A program made the translations under genes and the position numbers. Of a stretch of DNA of 64,000 bases, positions 40,827-54,402 are shown one piece after another. The number at the start of each line of letters is the position of its first letter. The stretch's first letter is position 1. The DNA lies in the NCBI GenBank assembly GCA_008828725.1, contig MEHQ01000915.1, positions 198,159 through 262,158 on the forward strand, read 5' to 3'. The notes under the pieces are model-generated. The model was not told where the DNA came from. It saw only the letters and a list, made by a program, of their open reading frames with translations, and ran no database searches. The stretch is from Saccharina japonica (lineage: Eukaryota; Sar; Phaeophyceae; Laminariales; Laminariaceae).

Positions 40827-42469
40827 TGCCGGGTTACCGGTTCCTTGCCCCGGTGGCTACTGGCTACTTTTTGTTCTTTGCGTAGCTTTCAAGATTATTT
40901 TTATATTAAAAAATATATGTTCTTCGTTCTTGCTCGGTAGCTCGTACGTACGAGTACGTGGTAGCTGGTGCATATATTTAAAAATAAAAAAAAACAACAG
41001 CTGTGAGAGCTCGAGGATTTAGTCGAAGCTCCTCTTTGCTACAGTAGCTGAGTGTAATACTATATACACGGGATGTACACCCTACATGAGGACATATAAA
41101 ATCCGTAAGTACGCGCGATCGAAGTATTACACTCAGCTATTAATAGCAAAGATGAGCTTCGACGAAATCCTCGAGCTCATGTCAAAGCTGTTTTTTTTTT
41201 TTAAATATGTACGAGGAACGAACGCCAGCTGTGTTGTCTCTTTTCAGCTTTCGACGCCTCCGGAATTTCGAGTCCAACCATGAACCTTGTAACATACTTG
41301 GTACCTGCTAGTATACGCACTCGTAGTAACTCGTATTGTATGTATGATACTTGTACACGAGGGGAACCTTGTGGTAACATACGTGCGAACTCGTACTTGC
41401 ATCATACGTATATCTGCAATTCAGTGTAGCATTCACATTTGTTGAACCGCTTCAGAACATCACCACACGCTGGTTTTACTTGAACCGCTCACCGTTTGTT
41501 TGTGTTGGTTCACTTGAAGTTTGCTACTATTAATACGAGTATATCGCCAAAAAAACACAAAAGAGCCATCACACCCAGAGGTAGTGAGTACGTTACCCTA
41601 GGGCAGCGTGCGCTGCGGCCTCGGTTCCCAGGCCAAGTAGGCAGTCACAGGCCAATAACGTGGGGTTGAGTGATTTCAAGGCACGCGCTGCGACGAACAA
41701 GCATTTCAACTACCCGCGGATTTTGATCGTATCGTATCACAGCCGTGATATTTTTTTTTTATTTGAACCAAGTTTGAACTAAAAATGCAACCCGCGGAGA
41801 TCTCCGATTTTTTTCCACAAGCAGCCGCGAGCAGGCGGAGAGTGACTTCATCCGACGTAGCACGTGCGTTTGCCGGAAGGGCCGGGGGTGCGGACGCCGG
41901 GGCTTTTTAACCCCTGGTGCCACGAGCCAGTGGTGAGGCAGTGAAGGGGATATGGCTGGGCTCGGCTGTGCTTGGGTGGGTGTCACACGTTGCTGTGTAG
42001 ATGTCTGCTCTAGTCTATACGCAACATATACGGGGCGGCCTATTGAAGTGGAAGGTGGAAGACGGCTAAAACAGGTTGGTCCGCGTAAAAAATATGTCGA
42101 CTTGCGATCCCGCCCTGAACGTCGCCGTCCACAACGGCTCACCTTCGTCCGGAGAGGAGCGTGTGTGGGTCCTCGATGTTGAGGGTATGTCGTGTTTGGT
42201 GCTGCGACGTCTGTCCTGTCTCAGGCAAAGCTCTCCGCCGACCATAGACACAGAATGAGAGCTGGATTCCGGTGCCGCTCTCTCGGAGAATGAACGAAAA
42301 AGCGCGAGGATATTTTCCAGGGTTTCCACACACATGTAAAGGCGTGTGCCAAAAGGGAATGCGGGGGTAGAGCTACGAGGCGATGCCGAGCGAGAGAGCA
42401 GCTCATCAGTGTGACGAGCTGCTGCCGCCTGTTGCTCTGGTGCTCGGTTTCTCCCACGTTCGACAAATT

Positions 42470-42598
42470 ATGGCTTCTCTAGAGGTGAACCAGGAGCCCA
42501 CTGCAGAATGCTCGACGCCCGGGTGTGGCAAGCCGGGAGCCATGGCGTGCCCCACCTGCATCAAGCTTGGCCTCCCTCCCAGCCGCTACTGCTCCCAG
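42470..42598 (+). CDS. METAP1: MetAP1 exon 1, duplicate in copy B
   Basis: Identical in sequence to 31847-31975, with ATG at 42470 (alternative ATG 42383) and donor CAG|GTGAGG at 42599. The zinc-finger cysteines and CPTCIKLG signature are intact. Copy B has no peptidase-domain exons, so a transcript from here could at best give a zinc-finger/linker fragment or run into the palindrome centre. Confidence 0.9.
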
Positions 42599-43635
42599 GT
42601 GAGGCGATGGTGCCGTCAAAGCTCAAGCGGTGCAGCCCTGCCTTGCTCTTGCGTCCGTAGGCCTATACAATAGAGCTGGAGACACCGTAGGCTCTCTGCC
42701 AAGGGGCAAAGCTTGACAAGAAAGGGGGATAATGAGAGAGACACCCACAGCGAGGGAGGGAGCTGACAGCTGTACGAGTAGAGAGAGGGAGGACATACAT
42801 ACATAGGAGCGAGAGAGAGAGCAAGACTCACCGCCTGTGGGTGCTCTCAAACCTTGAACACCGAAGTTTACTACGTACGCGTACGAGCGCACAGCCAGTA
42901 GAGTTTGCCCTCTATATGGAGCCCGTGGGTGCCTGGTACCAGCAGTTTGTTGCGTGATTGAAGTCGCCTAAACAACGTACCATGTACGTACGTACGTACT
43001 GCCGGTATGACAGCAGTGTGTGCCGGTATGGTACCCCAGACAGAGAGCATAGACGAGGGGGGGGGGGGGGGGGAGGAGGACGAGGGGGAGGATGAGGAGG
43101 AAAAGGAGAAAGCGAGGAGGGTCGCAAGGCGCGCACTGCGAGAACGTACTCACCTTACCAGAACAAGCTCACAAGCCCGTCTACTTGTGTACGTACGTCG
43201 CGGTTGGTGGCCCGATTCGCCGTTCTTGTTGTGGGTTGAGACTTGAGACCCAAGGTATGGCGAACTACTACACAGTATTAATAACTGTTTTATTCACTAG
43301 AATTGAGCTGTCTAGGAAGCGTGCAGCAGCAGCAGTGCAGCAGACAGTAGTATTAATAGTTGGCTTCCCAGGTACCAGGTACGTATTCGATGATATATCA
43401 TAATACTCGCGTGCCGTGGTTATGCGGATTTCTGCGTCGTTGTACGTAGTACTGGTATAACCAGTACATACACATACCAATGGCGCGGTGGGGGCTAGAC
43501 TTGGGTTTGAGTTACTGCTGTACAGCAGTAATCACACTTGCAAATAAATTACGTACTTGATACGAACCAGGTACGAATACATGCACACGTACTCGTAGAC
43601 ATAATACGATCACGTACAAGTATGTGTGTGTTGTG

Positions 43636-43765
43636 TGTGTTTCCTTCACATTAATCCCGTTCTTTGTACTCAACCACATCAGTACACCCAGTATCTGTCC
43701 TGATTCCTAATCCTACTATTAATAATAGAGAGATAGACATTCTGTGGACACAGACTGAAACAGAG
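43636..43765 (-). repeat. Dispersed repeat R3 in copy B
   Basis: Inverse of 30680-30815. The likely donor sequence for the mosaic R3 at 38085-38236. Confidence 0.8.
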
Positions 43766-44044
43766 AAAAACCAAAACAGAATAAACGCAAATGAATACGA
43801 TATGTAATGGGTATTAATAGTTGGCTTGGTCTTACTTTCGCGACCCACCCTAATAACCGAAGCCTTCAGTTAGTTGAATTTACGTCGGCAGCTGTCGTTT
43901 ACGCTTGTTTACCAGAACTACAGCCGTATATATATAGCTGCTGTTGATAGGTGGTAGCTGCGCAGGGAGGACGGCAAGTCTATAACTACACGGGACAGAA
44001 AACGCCAGCCATCTACCAATCAAATCGCTTTATTAACGGGAGCC

Positions 44045-44100
44045 ACGGCAGCTATCTACCAATCAAATCGCTGTATTAACGGGAGCCACGCCAGCCAGAT
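44045..44100. repeat. Short tandem duplication (copy B)
   Basis: Inverse of the CTCCCGTTAATA duplication in copy A at 30300-30440. Confidence 0.7.
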
Positions 44101-46628
44101 GGCGAAATCACGCCGCACACGAACAAGCCCACCGCACGAAAACACCGCATCACTCACGCGACAGCCATGCGACGATTGACCTTCGATCTCCACAAATACT
44201 CAACCCACGATTAACCCACTTCGTAACGGGCAAGGCCAGTGAGTATACATAATGATCTCGAAGGTATCATTGCGATCCGTAGTCTAGGAGGCGAGAGGTT
44301 GCCTGCCACGTCATATGATCTTCGTCTAAACCTTCAAAAAGTGCTGTTTTTGGCCATCGGAGACGAATCGAGAGTTTTTTCGTCTGTTTCCAACACATTG
44401 GCTGCCAAATACATTTTTATCAGACGCCTGGCCGGCGCCCGCCACATACCATCCACCGAGAGGGGAGCACTGTAACACTAGGGTGGGTCGGAGCCTCTAA
44501 CCAGTGCGATCCGTTCAGATTCCATGACGCAGTCGCTGGATTTGTCGATCGATGTCAAACATGAAAAACGGTATATTTCTTGCGATCAGCGAGATATCAA
44601 GATTTGGTGTCGTCTGTTTTCTACACACCAGCGGTCGAATGATTTTTTACCAGATGCCTGACCGGCCCGCGCCACGTATCACCGATCAAGGCATGAGCAC
44701 TGTAACACTAGGGTGGGTCGGAGCCATTAACCAGCGTGATCCGTTCAGAGCTCATGACGGGGTCGTTGGGTTTGTCGATCGATGTCTACCGAGGATTCTC
44801 ATAAAAAAGCTGTCTCCAGAGTCCAGAACCTGCCAGAACAGGAGTTTCATGAGTATTGCGCGGGCTTCGCCCGCGTAATTAAAGTCCCCGCGAGCTGTCC
44901 CGTGACGTTAATAATAAAAAAAAGAAATTGCCAGGGAGGACCATGAACCGACCGAAAGGGTATTTCCAGGGATCGGGCTGTTCGTTGTTTGCGGGCTAGG
45001 AAGCATTTCCTAGTGGGATCAAGGTACGGACGTAGACCCACCCCAACCCCTATAGCCCTAACGCCCTAACCCTGACCCCAAACCGGACCCATACCGGCCT
45101 TTTTAGTTAATTAGATTCCGAACCTGCTGAGACCACGATTTACCCCCCCTAACACTATTTGTGGCTGTAAATTTCCCGGAAACTTCCCAGGAATATCCTA
45201 CCACATGAAAGCTGGTGAATACTACTGCTGTGTGCAGGCTACTCTCAGCCCTAGTATTCGCCGTTTCGTTTCGACGTATTTTCCCATTTTTGGAATCCCC
45301 ACAAGGGTCTCGTTAGTATCATACAAATACTCACGGAAACTTTTTATGGTATTAATCAATAACAAGAAAACACGTACCTTAATATCGCCGCTAAAAAAAA
45401 AAAAAAACACGTACCTTAATATCGCCACTATGAAACAGGCTCTACGAATCACCTATGTCAGTTGGCCCGATGATTTTTCTTGGGACAAGATAGGGTTTGC
45501 AGGCTCCGGTTGGTCGTCTTCGTCGTCCATGGCCGGCGACTGGACCAAGCGACATGTATAATAGCAGTCGTGCGTCGTACGGGTTGTTTCATCAAACAAT
45601 CCCCCGATCTACGCCTAAGAACTTGCGCAGAAGGATATATGGGTATATACTTACCTTGGTACAGCAGTAGTATGTATTTTGAAACTGCCTGTATGAATAG
45701 TCACCTTGTGTGCTTTGATTTGTTTTGGACAACTCGACGACGCCAAATGTTGGACGGTAGTACCTCAGCAGGTAGATACAGCAGCAGTAGTAGTAGTAGT
45801 GGGCAGGGCGTAAAATAGGTGGTGAAATGTTGCGCTGGCGCACCGTTTTGTAGCAAAAACCGATTTGTTCACGTTCCGAAGGCATGGTGCGGCTTGCTGC
45901 ATCACGCTTTTTCTGTGCCGCACCTTTTTTCGCCATAGGCGACCAAAAATGTTCGGGCCCTTTTTCGCCGCAGCCCTTTTTTTTTTTTTGGCGTGAAGGC
46001 GAAAAACATTTGGGGCTTCTGTTGTATTGATTTAGTCTTTCTACAGTACCGGCCCGCTCATAAGAAAGGGTCTCACAAGAAAGTCAGCCTGAAAAATTGA
46101 AAAAAAAAAAAAGAAAGCTCTCAGCTTAGTCAGTACATAAGCTTTAGTAAAGTGACCCCTCACTGTTGCTGAACTGGGCCCAATGCACCATTAACTGTGC
46201 AGCACTAGGGAAAACGTCTTCTCGGGGACCAAAATAAGAAAGCGCAACATAAGAAAGTGTGTTTTCGCGCGCGCCCAGAATAAGGACGCCAGCCTGAGCC
46301 CGATTTCAGGTTTCTCGTGAGAGGGCCGGTGCTGTATTTTGGGCTGGTTTCCTCTGCCTGAGGACGAAGCAGGCCTCAAACAGCTAAACCGAGCGGGTTA
46401 GACGCACATTTTGAGTATATTGGCGCATAAATGGTGAAAACAAACGGCGGGGGGGCCCGCACCACGAGCCGGACGCCTGTTTTACGCCCTGGTAGTGGGT
46501 ACCCTGGACTTACGAGAGGGCACGCGAAGACACTATTAATAGTACGGTTAAGAAAGGCCAAATTGGCTGGCCCCGGCTACGCTAAAACTATATATACATT
46601 TCCCGCTGTGCAAAAGGGAGAAGGCTAG

Positions 46629-46809
46629 TTAACCCCTTGATAACTGGTTCCACATATTTGGGGACAAACTACTTGGAATTAGTGTGGGATAAGTTTTGCA
46701 GTTCTGAATGGGTTAACCCTTTTAGAACTGCAGTCCCGTTTTGGGGACAAATTACTTAGAATTAGAGTGGTTTGTCCCCAAAACGGGACTGCAGTTCTAA
46801 AAAGGTTAA
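46629..46809. mobile_element. Two adjacent TTAA-flanked MITEs (copy B)
   Basis: Inverse of 27636-27816 with both elements complete. This shows that A and B keep the two-element state while C has a fusion. Confidence 0.9.
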
Positions 46810-48294
46810 GAGGTGTTTTTCGGCCTGTTGTACCACACCTCTCTTAAGTCGTTCAGGTTTGGGTGTGGAGAATCACCGAGTTCTGGATTGTGTACGAGTA
46901 GCGTTACCACTCTCTTTGGGGGTCAGCAGCGAAATTACTCCCAAAGTGACCCTGCCCTACCGAGTAGACTATTAGTAGGTGGCCATCAAGGATTATAGCG
47001 ATAATGAGGCGGTATATACAGCTAGTCTATAGGGGATAGGACCTGGTATCCACAAATCGTATTATCTTGGTATATGAATCTCGGCCGTCGATCGGTTGTA
47101 GAACCTCTGTCATAGACACTCGGTCGTAGAAACTCGGTCGTAGAATCCGGCTTCTGTAAATTCTGAAGGGGGTCCATATCCTTTGGCGCGGTGAAATTTA
47201 TAAACTCGCTTAGTATTGGTGTCGCTAGAAAAAGCGTAATATATTGTGCGTCCCCTGAGCGATGATGCCTCCTTGAAGGTAACAAAACTATCGGCGGGCG
47301 CTCGCGCAGCAGGATATTTGTAACTATCGTCAACTTGTGTGCGTTGGTGAATCCCCGGTCGGTCGGTCGATCGATCGATCGATCGATCGATCGGTCGGTA
47401 GGTCGGTCGGCCGTTTCAGCCCTTTCGAAAGGGAGTCCCTATTTGTTTTGGTGCCGTGTAGATTTAACACTCGATACTTGAAATAAAAAACCTCTCCGCA
47501 AACTCCACATGCCCTTCCTTCGCTCGGTCTCCAACACTTACATACCGCGCCAACACTTTAGTCAACTGCTGTACTAGGAGACTATTGGCTTGAGTGAGTG
47601 AGCGGCCAGACCCCACGGCTGCTGCTGGTTAGCTACCGTTGAACTGCGACGCTGGTGTTTCCGGAGGAAAAACTTGGGGGTGTATTTGTTTTAGATGTGT
47701 GCGCGTCTTGAATGTTTTACGATCTTCATGTTTGAAGTGTACCGAGTCACCCGCTTCGGCCTCTGGAGATCGGGATTGCCGTTGCTAGACTCTGCTCTAC
47801 GCCAACTTGCATTGAGCGGATGGGCGGACCGGACCACCTTCTGTTCCCTACGCAACGTTGAACCTAGGCACCTTCTATTGTTGACTTGTGCCCAGATTCG
47901 GACTTGCACACCAGTAGGGGAAAAGTGGTCCGCTCAATGCAAGCTTGCATGTATAGAGCAGAGTCTAGGCGTCGGCGATGCTATCACTGGGTTGCTTTAT
48001 TTCAGCGAAAACGTATTCGCGGCGTCGGAGGTGGACGGCTCTCTTGATGCCAAACAAATCCAGGGAGATCTCAAAGGCAGCCAAGGCACACACGCGCAGG
48101 CCTAAAAACGAAGCACTCAATTTCTCGCAATATGCCAGCTTGCCAGTAGAACGGTAAACTACAGTAGCAGCAGCGGGGCATGGCCGCGTGTTCAGCCCAC
48201 TAATCTCTCACGTGTCTTGCCCGCGAGCGTCGGCTGAACATGTACCCCTCCCCGCCCTCTTTGCTTTTGCTTGTTACAGTAGTTACTGTATTGG

Positions 48295-48707
48295 GGCGTC
48301 TCAACGCGAGGTGTTTGGTGTCTTCACGAGAGGCGTTTTTTACGTCTTAACGCAAGGTGTTTTATGTATTATCGTGACGTTGTTCGAATTATTTACGCGA
48401 GGTGTGTTTACGTCTAATCGCGGGGTGTTTAATGTCTTAAGGCGGGATATTTTTTTCCTCTTGAAGCGTTTTTTTTTTGTGGAGTTGACACGAGGTGATT
48501 TATGTCTTAACGCTGGGTGCTTGATATGTTAACGCGGGGCGTTTAATGTGTTAACGCCGGGTGCTTAATGTCGTAACGCAAGGTGTGCTATAGCTTAAAC
48601 GCGGGGTGTTTGTTGTCTTAACGCGGGGTGTTTTAACTTAAACGCGGGGTGTTTTTTTGTCTTAACGCGGGGTGTTTGTTGTCTTCACGCGGGGTGTTTA
48701 ATGTCTC
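48295..48707. repeat. GTCTTAACGCGGGGTGTTT minisatellite (copy B)
   Basis: Inverse of the copy A array, 45 bp upstream of the exon 2 acceptor on the coding strand. Confidence 0.9.
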
Positions 48708-48753
48708 AACACCGAGTTTTTTTTCTTTTCTTTTGTTGTCGTAACGCGAGCAG

Positions 48754-48833
48754 TCATGCTTCAAGGGCGACTGGTCGCGGCACAAGGCGATTCACAAATT
48801 GGCCAAGACGACGACTGCTTCGTCAACCGTCAG
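48754..48833 (+). CDS. METAP1: MetAP1 exon 2, duplicate in copy B
   Basis: Acceptor CGAGCAG at 48747-48753; SCFKGDWSRHKAIHK and following residues; donor TCAG|GTGAG. Sequence and phase are the same as 25612-25691, so exons 1-3 of copy B would splice in frame. Confidence 0.9.
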
Positions 48834-49856
48834 GTGAGCTGCGATGCTGCTGATGTAATCAATAATACCGTATCACCCGGGTGTGATAAAATATCACACC
48901 CGCTGTAACGATTTTTCGACCCGAGAATCTCCGAAAGTAAGGGGGCGCACCTGCAACGATATTGGCTGCCTTGGAAAGTTCTGGTCGAGAAGTTTCCATA
49001 AATACATCGCTCGGCGTTTTTGCACCCTCCTCGTTGTTACGAGAAAATCAGGGTGCAAATTCGCCACCTGTTAAGAGAGGGGGCAGGGTGTTTTGTATTA
49101 TCACACGTATGATACGGTCGGCTTTGATCCGTTATTTTCCCTGTTTTTTTGCAGGTGATGCTCCTGGTTGATGTGCTTTCATGCTGACTTTTTTTATCCG
49201 TTCTGCTCTCTGTCTTGCCAAAGTTTTTCATCCGTTCTCCTTCTTTCGCTGATACTCTGGTGTGCTTTTGTGCTTTCTTGGTTTCCTCCCGGTTTTGCCT
49301 ATTATGCTGCAAAAACAAGAACAAAACTTCCTGTGATTATGCCAAAGAAGTACCAATTATGCTATGCTCTGAAAAATGCAGCATAACATGATTTCTAAAA
49401 CAAAATGACTGTAAGCGCGTGCTGGTGTTTTTGGTGTTGGTGATGGTCTTTGTTGTTGTTGGTGGTGGTGGTGTTGGTATTGGAGTTGGTGCTGGTGTTT
49501 GTTGTTGTTGGTATTTGAGTTGGTGTTGGTATTGAAGTTGGTGTTGGTGTTGGTGTTCGTTGTTGGTGTTGGCGTTGGTGTTGGTGTTGGTGTTTGTGTT
49601 GTTGTTGTTGCTGTAGTTGGTGGTGGTTTCGGTATTGTTGTCTTGCTGCTGTCGCTTTTGTTGTTATTGTCGTCGTTGCTGCTGATGTGACTGCGGCAGC
49701 GACAAGACGTACAGGGCTGCTGGGACGCTCCGGTTTCGACGCTAAAGCGTCCTGTCTGCCGCCATCCCCGCCATTTGTTACTAGGGCCGCCTAAACCCCC
49801 CTCTTACTCTTACCGACTCCCTCCCTCACCCCCTTCTGCCCTTCTTTCCTGACGGT

Positions 49857-50250
<394 letters not shown>

Positions 50251-50285
50251 GTCCATCTATAAACCCGCCTGTCCGTGTTTGCCAG

Positions 50286-50413
50286 GACGCAGCCAGTCAG
50301 GCGAGAGTTCAACGGTTACGAGTTCACCGGAGACTTGAGACCTTCCGCACTTTCGGCGACGCGGGTAGTTCCGCCGCATATTAAGCGGCCCGATTACGCC
50401 GACCACCCGGCAG
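50286..50413 (+). CDS. METAP1: MetAP1 exon 3, duplicate in copy B
   Basis: Acceptor TTTGCCAG before 50286, donor CAG|GTGAG after 50413, with the [12 protein letters not shown] and RPDYADHPA strings. It sits in the 309-bp unique loop of the palindrome (50251-50559) and therefore has no counterpart in copy C. No exon 4 follows: 146 bp downstream the sequence enters the ACAG tract. Confidence 0.9.
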
Positions 50414-50560
50414 GTGAGTGGGCGTGTTTGCAGGGGCGAGGAGGGGGGTGGGAGGGGTGGGAGCCCTTTGCTTTTTGACCTCAGTCTTGATTGATGCCGA
50501 AAGTATCGGGTCCAACGTTTAGAGTATTGCGTTGCTGGCTTTCCTTAGGCCACACAGCTG

Positions 50561-51261
<701 letters not shown>

Positions 51262-52290
51262 CACAGACAAACCGTCAGGAAAGAAGGGCAGAAGGGGGTG
51301 AGGGAGGGAGTCGGTAAGAGTAAGAGGGGGGTTTAGGCGGCCCTAGTAACAAATGGCGGGGATGGCGGCAGACAGGACGCTTTAGCGTCGAAACCGGAGC
51401 GTCCCAGCAGCCCTGTACGTCTTGTCGCTGCCGCAGTCACATCAGCAGCAACGACGACAATAACAACAAAAGCGACAGCAGCAAGACAACAATACCGAAA
51501 CCACCACCAACTACAGCAACAACAACACAAACACCAACACCAACACCAACGCCAACACCAACAACGAACACCAACACCAACACCAACTTCAATACCAACA
51601 CCAACTCAAATACCAACAACAACAAACACCAGCACCAACTCCAATACCAACACCACCACCACCAACAACAACAAAGACCATCACCAACACCAAAAACACC
51701 AGCACGCGCTTACAGTCATTTTGTTTTAGAAATCATGTTATGCTGCATTTTTCAGAGCATAGCATAATTGGTACTTCTTTGGCATAATCACAGGAAGTTT
51801 TGTTCTTGTTTTTGCAGCATAATAGGCAAAACCGGGAGGAAACCAAGAAAGCACAAAAGCACACCAGAGTATCAGCGAAAGAAGGAGAACGGATGAAAAA
51901 CTTTGGCAAGACAGAGAGCAGAACGGATAAAAAAAGTCAGCATGAAAGCACATCAACCAGGAGCATCACCTGCAAAAAAACAGGGAAAATAACGGATCAA
52001 AGCCGACCGTATCATACGTGTGATAATACAAAACACCCTGCCCCCTCTCTTAACAGGTGGCGAATTTGCACCCTGATTTTCTCGTAACAACGAGGAGGGT
52101 GCAAAAACGCCGAGCGATGTATTTATGGAAACTTCTCGACCAGAACTTTCCAAGGCAGCCAATATCGTTGCAGGTGCGCCCCCTTACTTTCGGAGATTCT
52201 CGGGTCGAAAAATCGTTACAGCGGGTGTGATATTTTATCACACCCGGGTGATACGGTATTATTGATTACATCAGCAGCATCGCAGCTCAC

Positions 52291-52370
52291 CTGACGGTTG
52301 ACGAAGCAGTCGTCGTCTTGGCCAATTTGTGAATCGCCTTGTGCCGCGACCAGTCGCCCTTGAAGCATGA
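52291..52370 (-). CDS. METAP1: MetAP1 exon 2, duplicate in copy C
   Basis: Identical to 25612-25691, including both splice sites. The next exon downstream would have to lie left of 51.25 kb, but only the ACAG tract and the opposite-strand exon 3 of copy B are there, so this copy is a 5' gene fragment. Confidence 0.9.
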
Positions 52371-52416
52371 CTGCTCGCGTTACGACAACAAAAGAAAAGA
52401 AAAAAAACTCGGTGTT

Positions 52417-52829
52417 GAGACATTAAACACCCCGCGTGAAGACAACAAACACCCCGCGTTAAGACAAAAAAACACCCCGCGTTTAAGTTAAAACACCCCG
52501 CGTTAAGACAACAAACACCCCGCGTTTAAGCTATAGCACACCTTGCGTTACGACATTAAGCACCCGGCGTTAACACATTAAACGCCCCGCGTTAACATAT
52601 CAAGCACCCAGCGTTAAGACATAAATCACCTCGTGTCAACTCCACAAAAAAAAAACGCTTCAAGAGGAAAAAAATATCCCGCCTTAAGACATTAAACACC
52701 CCGCGATTAGACGTAAACACACCTCGCGTAAATAATTCGAACAACGTCACGATAATACATAAAACACCTTGCGTTAAGACGTAAAAAACGCCTCTCGTGA
52801 AGACACCAAACACCTCGCGTTGAGACGCC
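52417..52829. repeat. ACACCCCGCGTTAAGAC minisatellite (copy C)
   Basis: Same unit number and order as copy A, beside exon 2. Confidence 0.9.
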
Positions 52830-54314
52830 CCAATACAGTAACTACTGTAACAAGCAAAAGCAAAGAGGGCGGGGAGGGGTACATGTTCAGCCGACGCTCG
52901 CGGGCAAGACACGTGAGAGATTAGTGGGCTGAACACGCGGCCATGCCCCGCTGCTGCTACTGTAGTTTACCGTTCTACTGGCAAGCTGGCATATTGCGAG
53001 AAATTGAGTGCTTCGTTTTTAGGCCTGCGCGTGTGTGCCTTGGCTGCCTTTGAGATCTCCCTGGATTTGTTTGGCATCAAGAGAGCCGTCCACCTCCGAC
53101 GCCGCGAATACGTTTTCGCTGAAATAAAGCAACCCAGTGATAGCATCGCCGACGCCTAGACTCTGCTCTATACATGCAAGCTTGCATTGAGCGGACCACT
53201 TTTCCCCTACTGGTGTGCAAGTCCGAATCTGGGCACAAGTCAACAATAGAAGGTGCCTAGGTTCAACGTTGCGTAGGGAACAGAAGGTGGTCCGGTCCGC
53301 CCATCCGCTCAATGCAAGTTGGCGTAGAGCAGAGTCTAGCAACGGCAATCCCGATCTCCAGAGGCCGAAGCGGGTGACTCGGTACACTTCAAACATGAAG
53401 ATCGTAAAACATTCAAGACGCGCACACATCTAAAACAAATACACCCCCAAGTTTTTCCTCCGGAAACACCAGCGTCGCAGTTCAACGGTAGCTAACCAGC
53501 AGCAGCCGTGGGGTCTGGCCGCTCACTCACTCAAGCCAATAGTCTCCTAGTACAGCAGTTGACTAAAGTGTTGGCGCGGTATGTAAGTGTTGGAGACCGA
53601 GCGAAGGAAGGGCATGTGGAGTTTGCGGAGAGGTTTTTTATTTCAAGTATCGAGTGTTAAATCTACACGGCACCAAAACAAATAGGGACTCCCTTTCGAA
53701 AGGGCTGAAACGGCCGACCGACCTACCGACCGATCGATCGATCGATCGATCGATCGACCGACCGACCGGGGATTCACCAACGCACACAAGTTGACGATAG
53801 TTACAAATATCCTGCTGCGCGAGCGCCCGCCGATAGTTTTGTTACCTTCAAGGAGGCATCATCGCTCAGGGGACGCACAATATATTACGCTTTTTCTAGC
53901 GACACCAATACTAAGCGAGTTTATAAATTTCACCGCGCCAAAGGATATGGACCCCCTTCAGAATTTACAGAAGCCGGATTCTACGACCGAGTTTCTACGA
54001 CCGAGTGTCTATGACAGAGGTTCTACAACCGATCGACGGCCGAGATTCATATACCAAGATAATACGATTTGTGGATACCAGGTCCTATCCCCTATAGACT
54101 AGCTGTATATACCGCCTCATTATCGCTATAATCCTTGATGGCCACCTACTAATAGTCTACTCGGTAGGGCAGGGTCACTTTGGGAGTAATTTCGCTGCTG
54201 ACCCCCAAAGAGAGTGGTAACGCTACTCGTACACAATCCAGAACTCGGTGATTCTCCACACCCAAACCTGAACGACTTAAGAGAGGTGTGGTACAACAGG
54301 CCGAAAAACACCTC

Positions 54315-54402
54315 TTAACCTTTTTAGAACTGCAAAACTTATCCCACACTAATTCCAAGTAGTTTGTCCCCAAATATGTGGAACCAGTTATCAAGGGGTT
54401 AA
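54315..54402. mobile_element. Hybrid TTAA MITE (copy C)
   Basis: The left end is element 1 of the copy A pair (TTAACCTTTTTAGAACTGCA) and the rest is element 2 (AAACTTATCCCACAC onward). The join is at the shared AGAACTGCA, with 93 bp missing relative to A and B. TTAA is retained at both ends. Confidence 0.92.
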
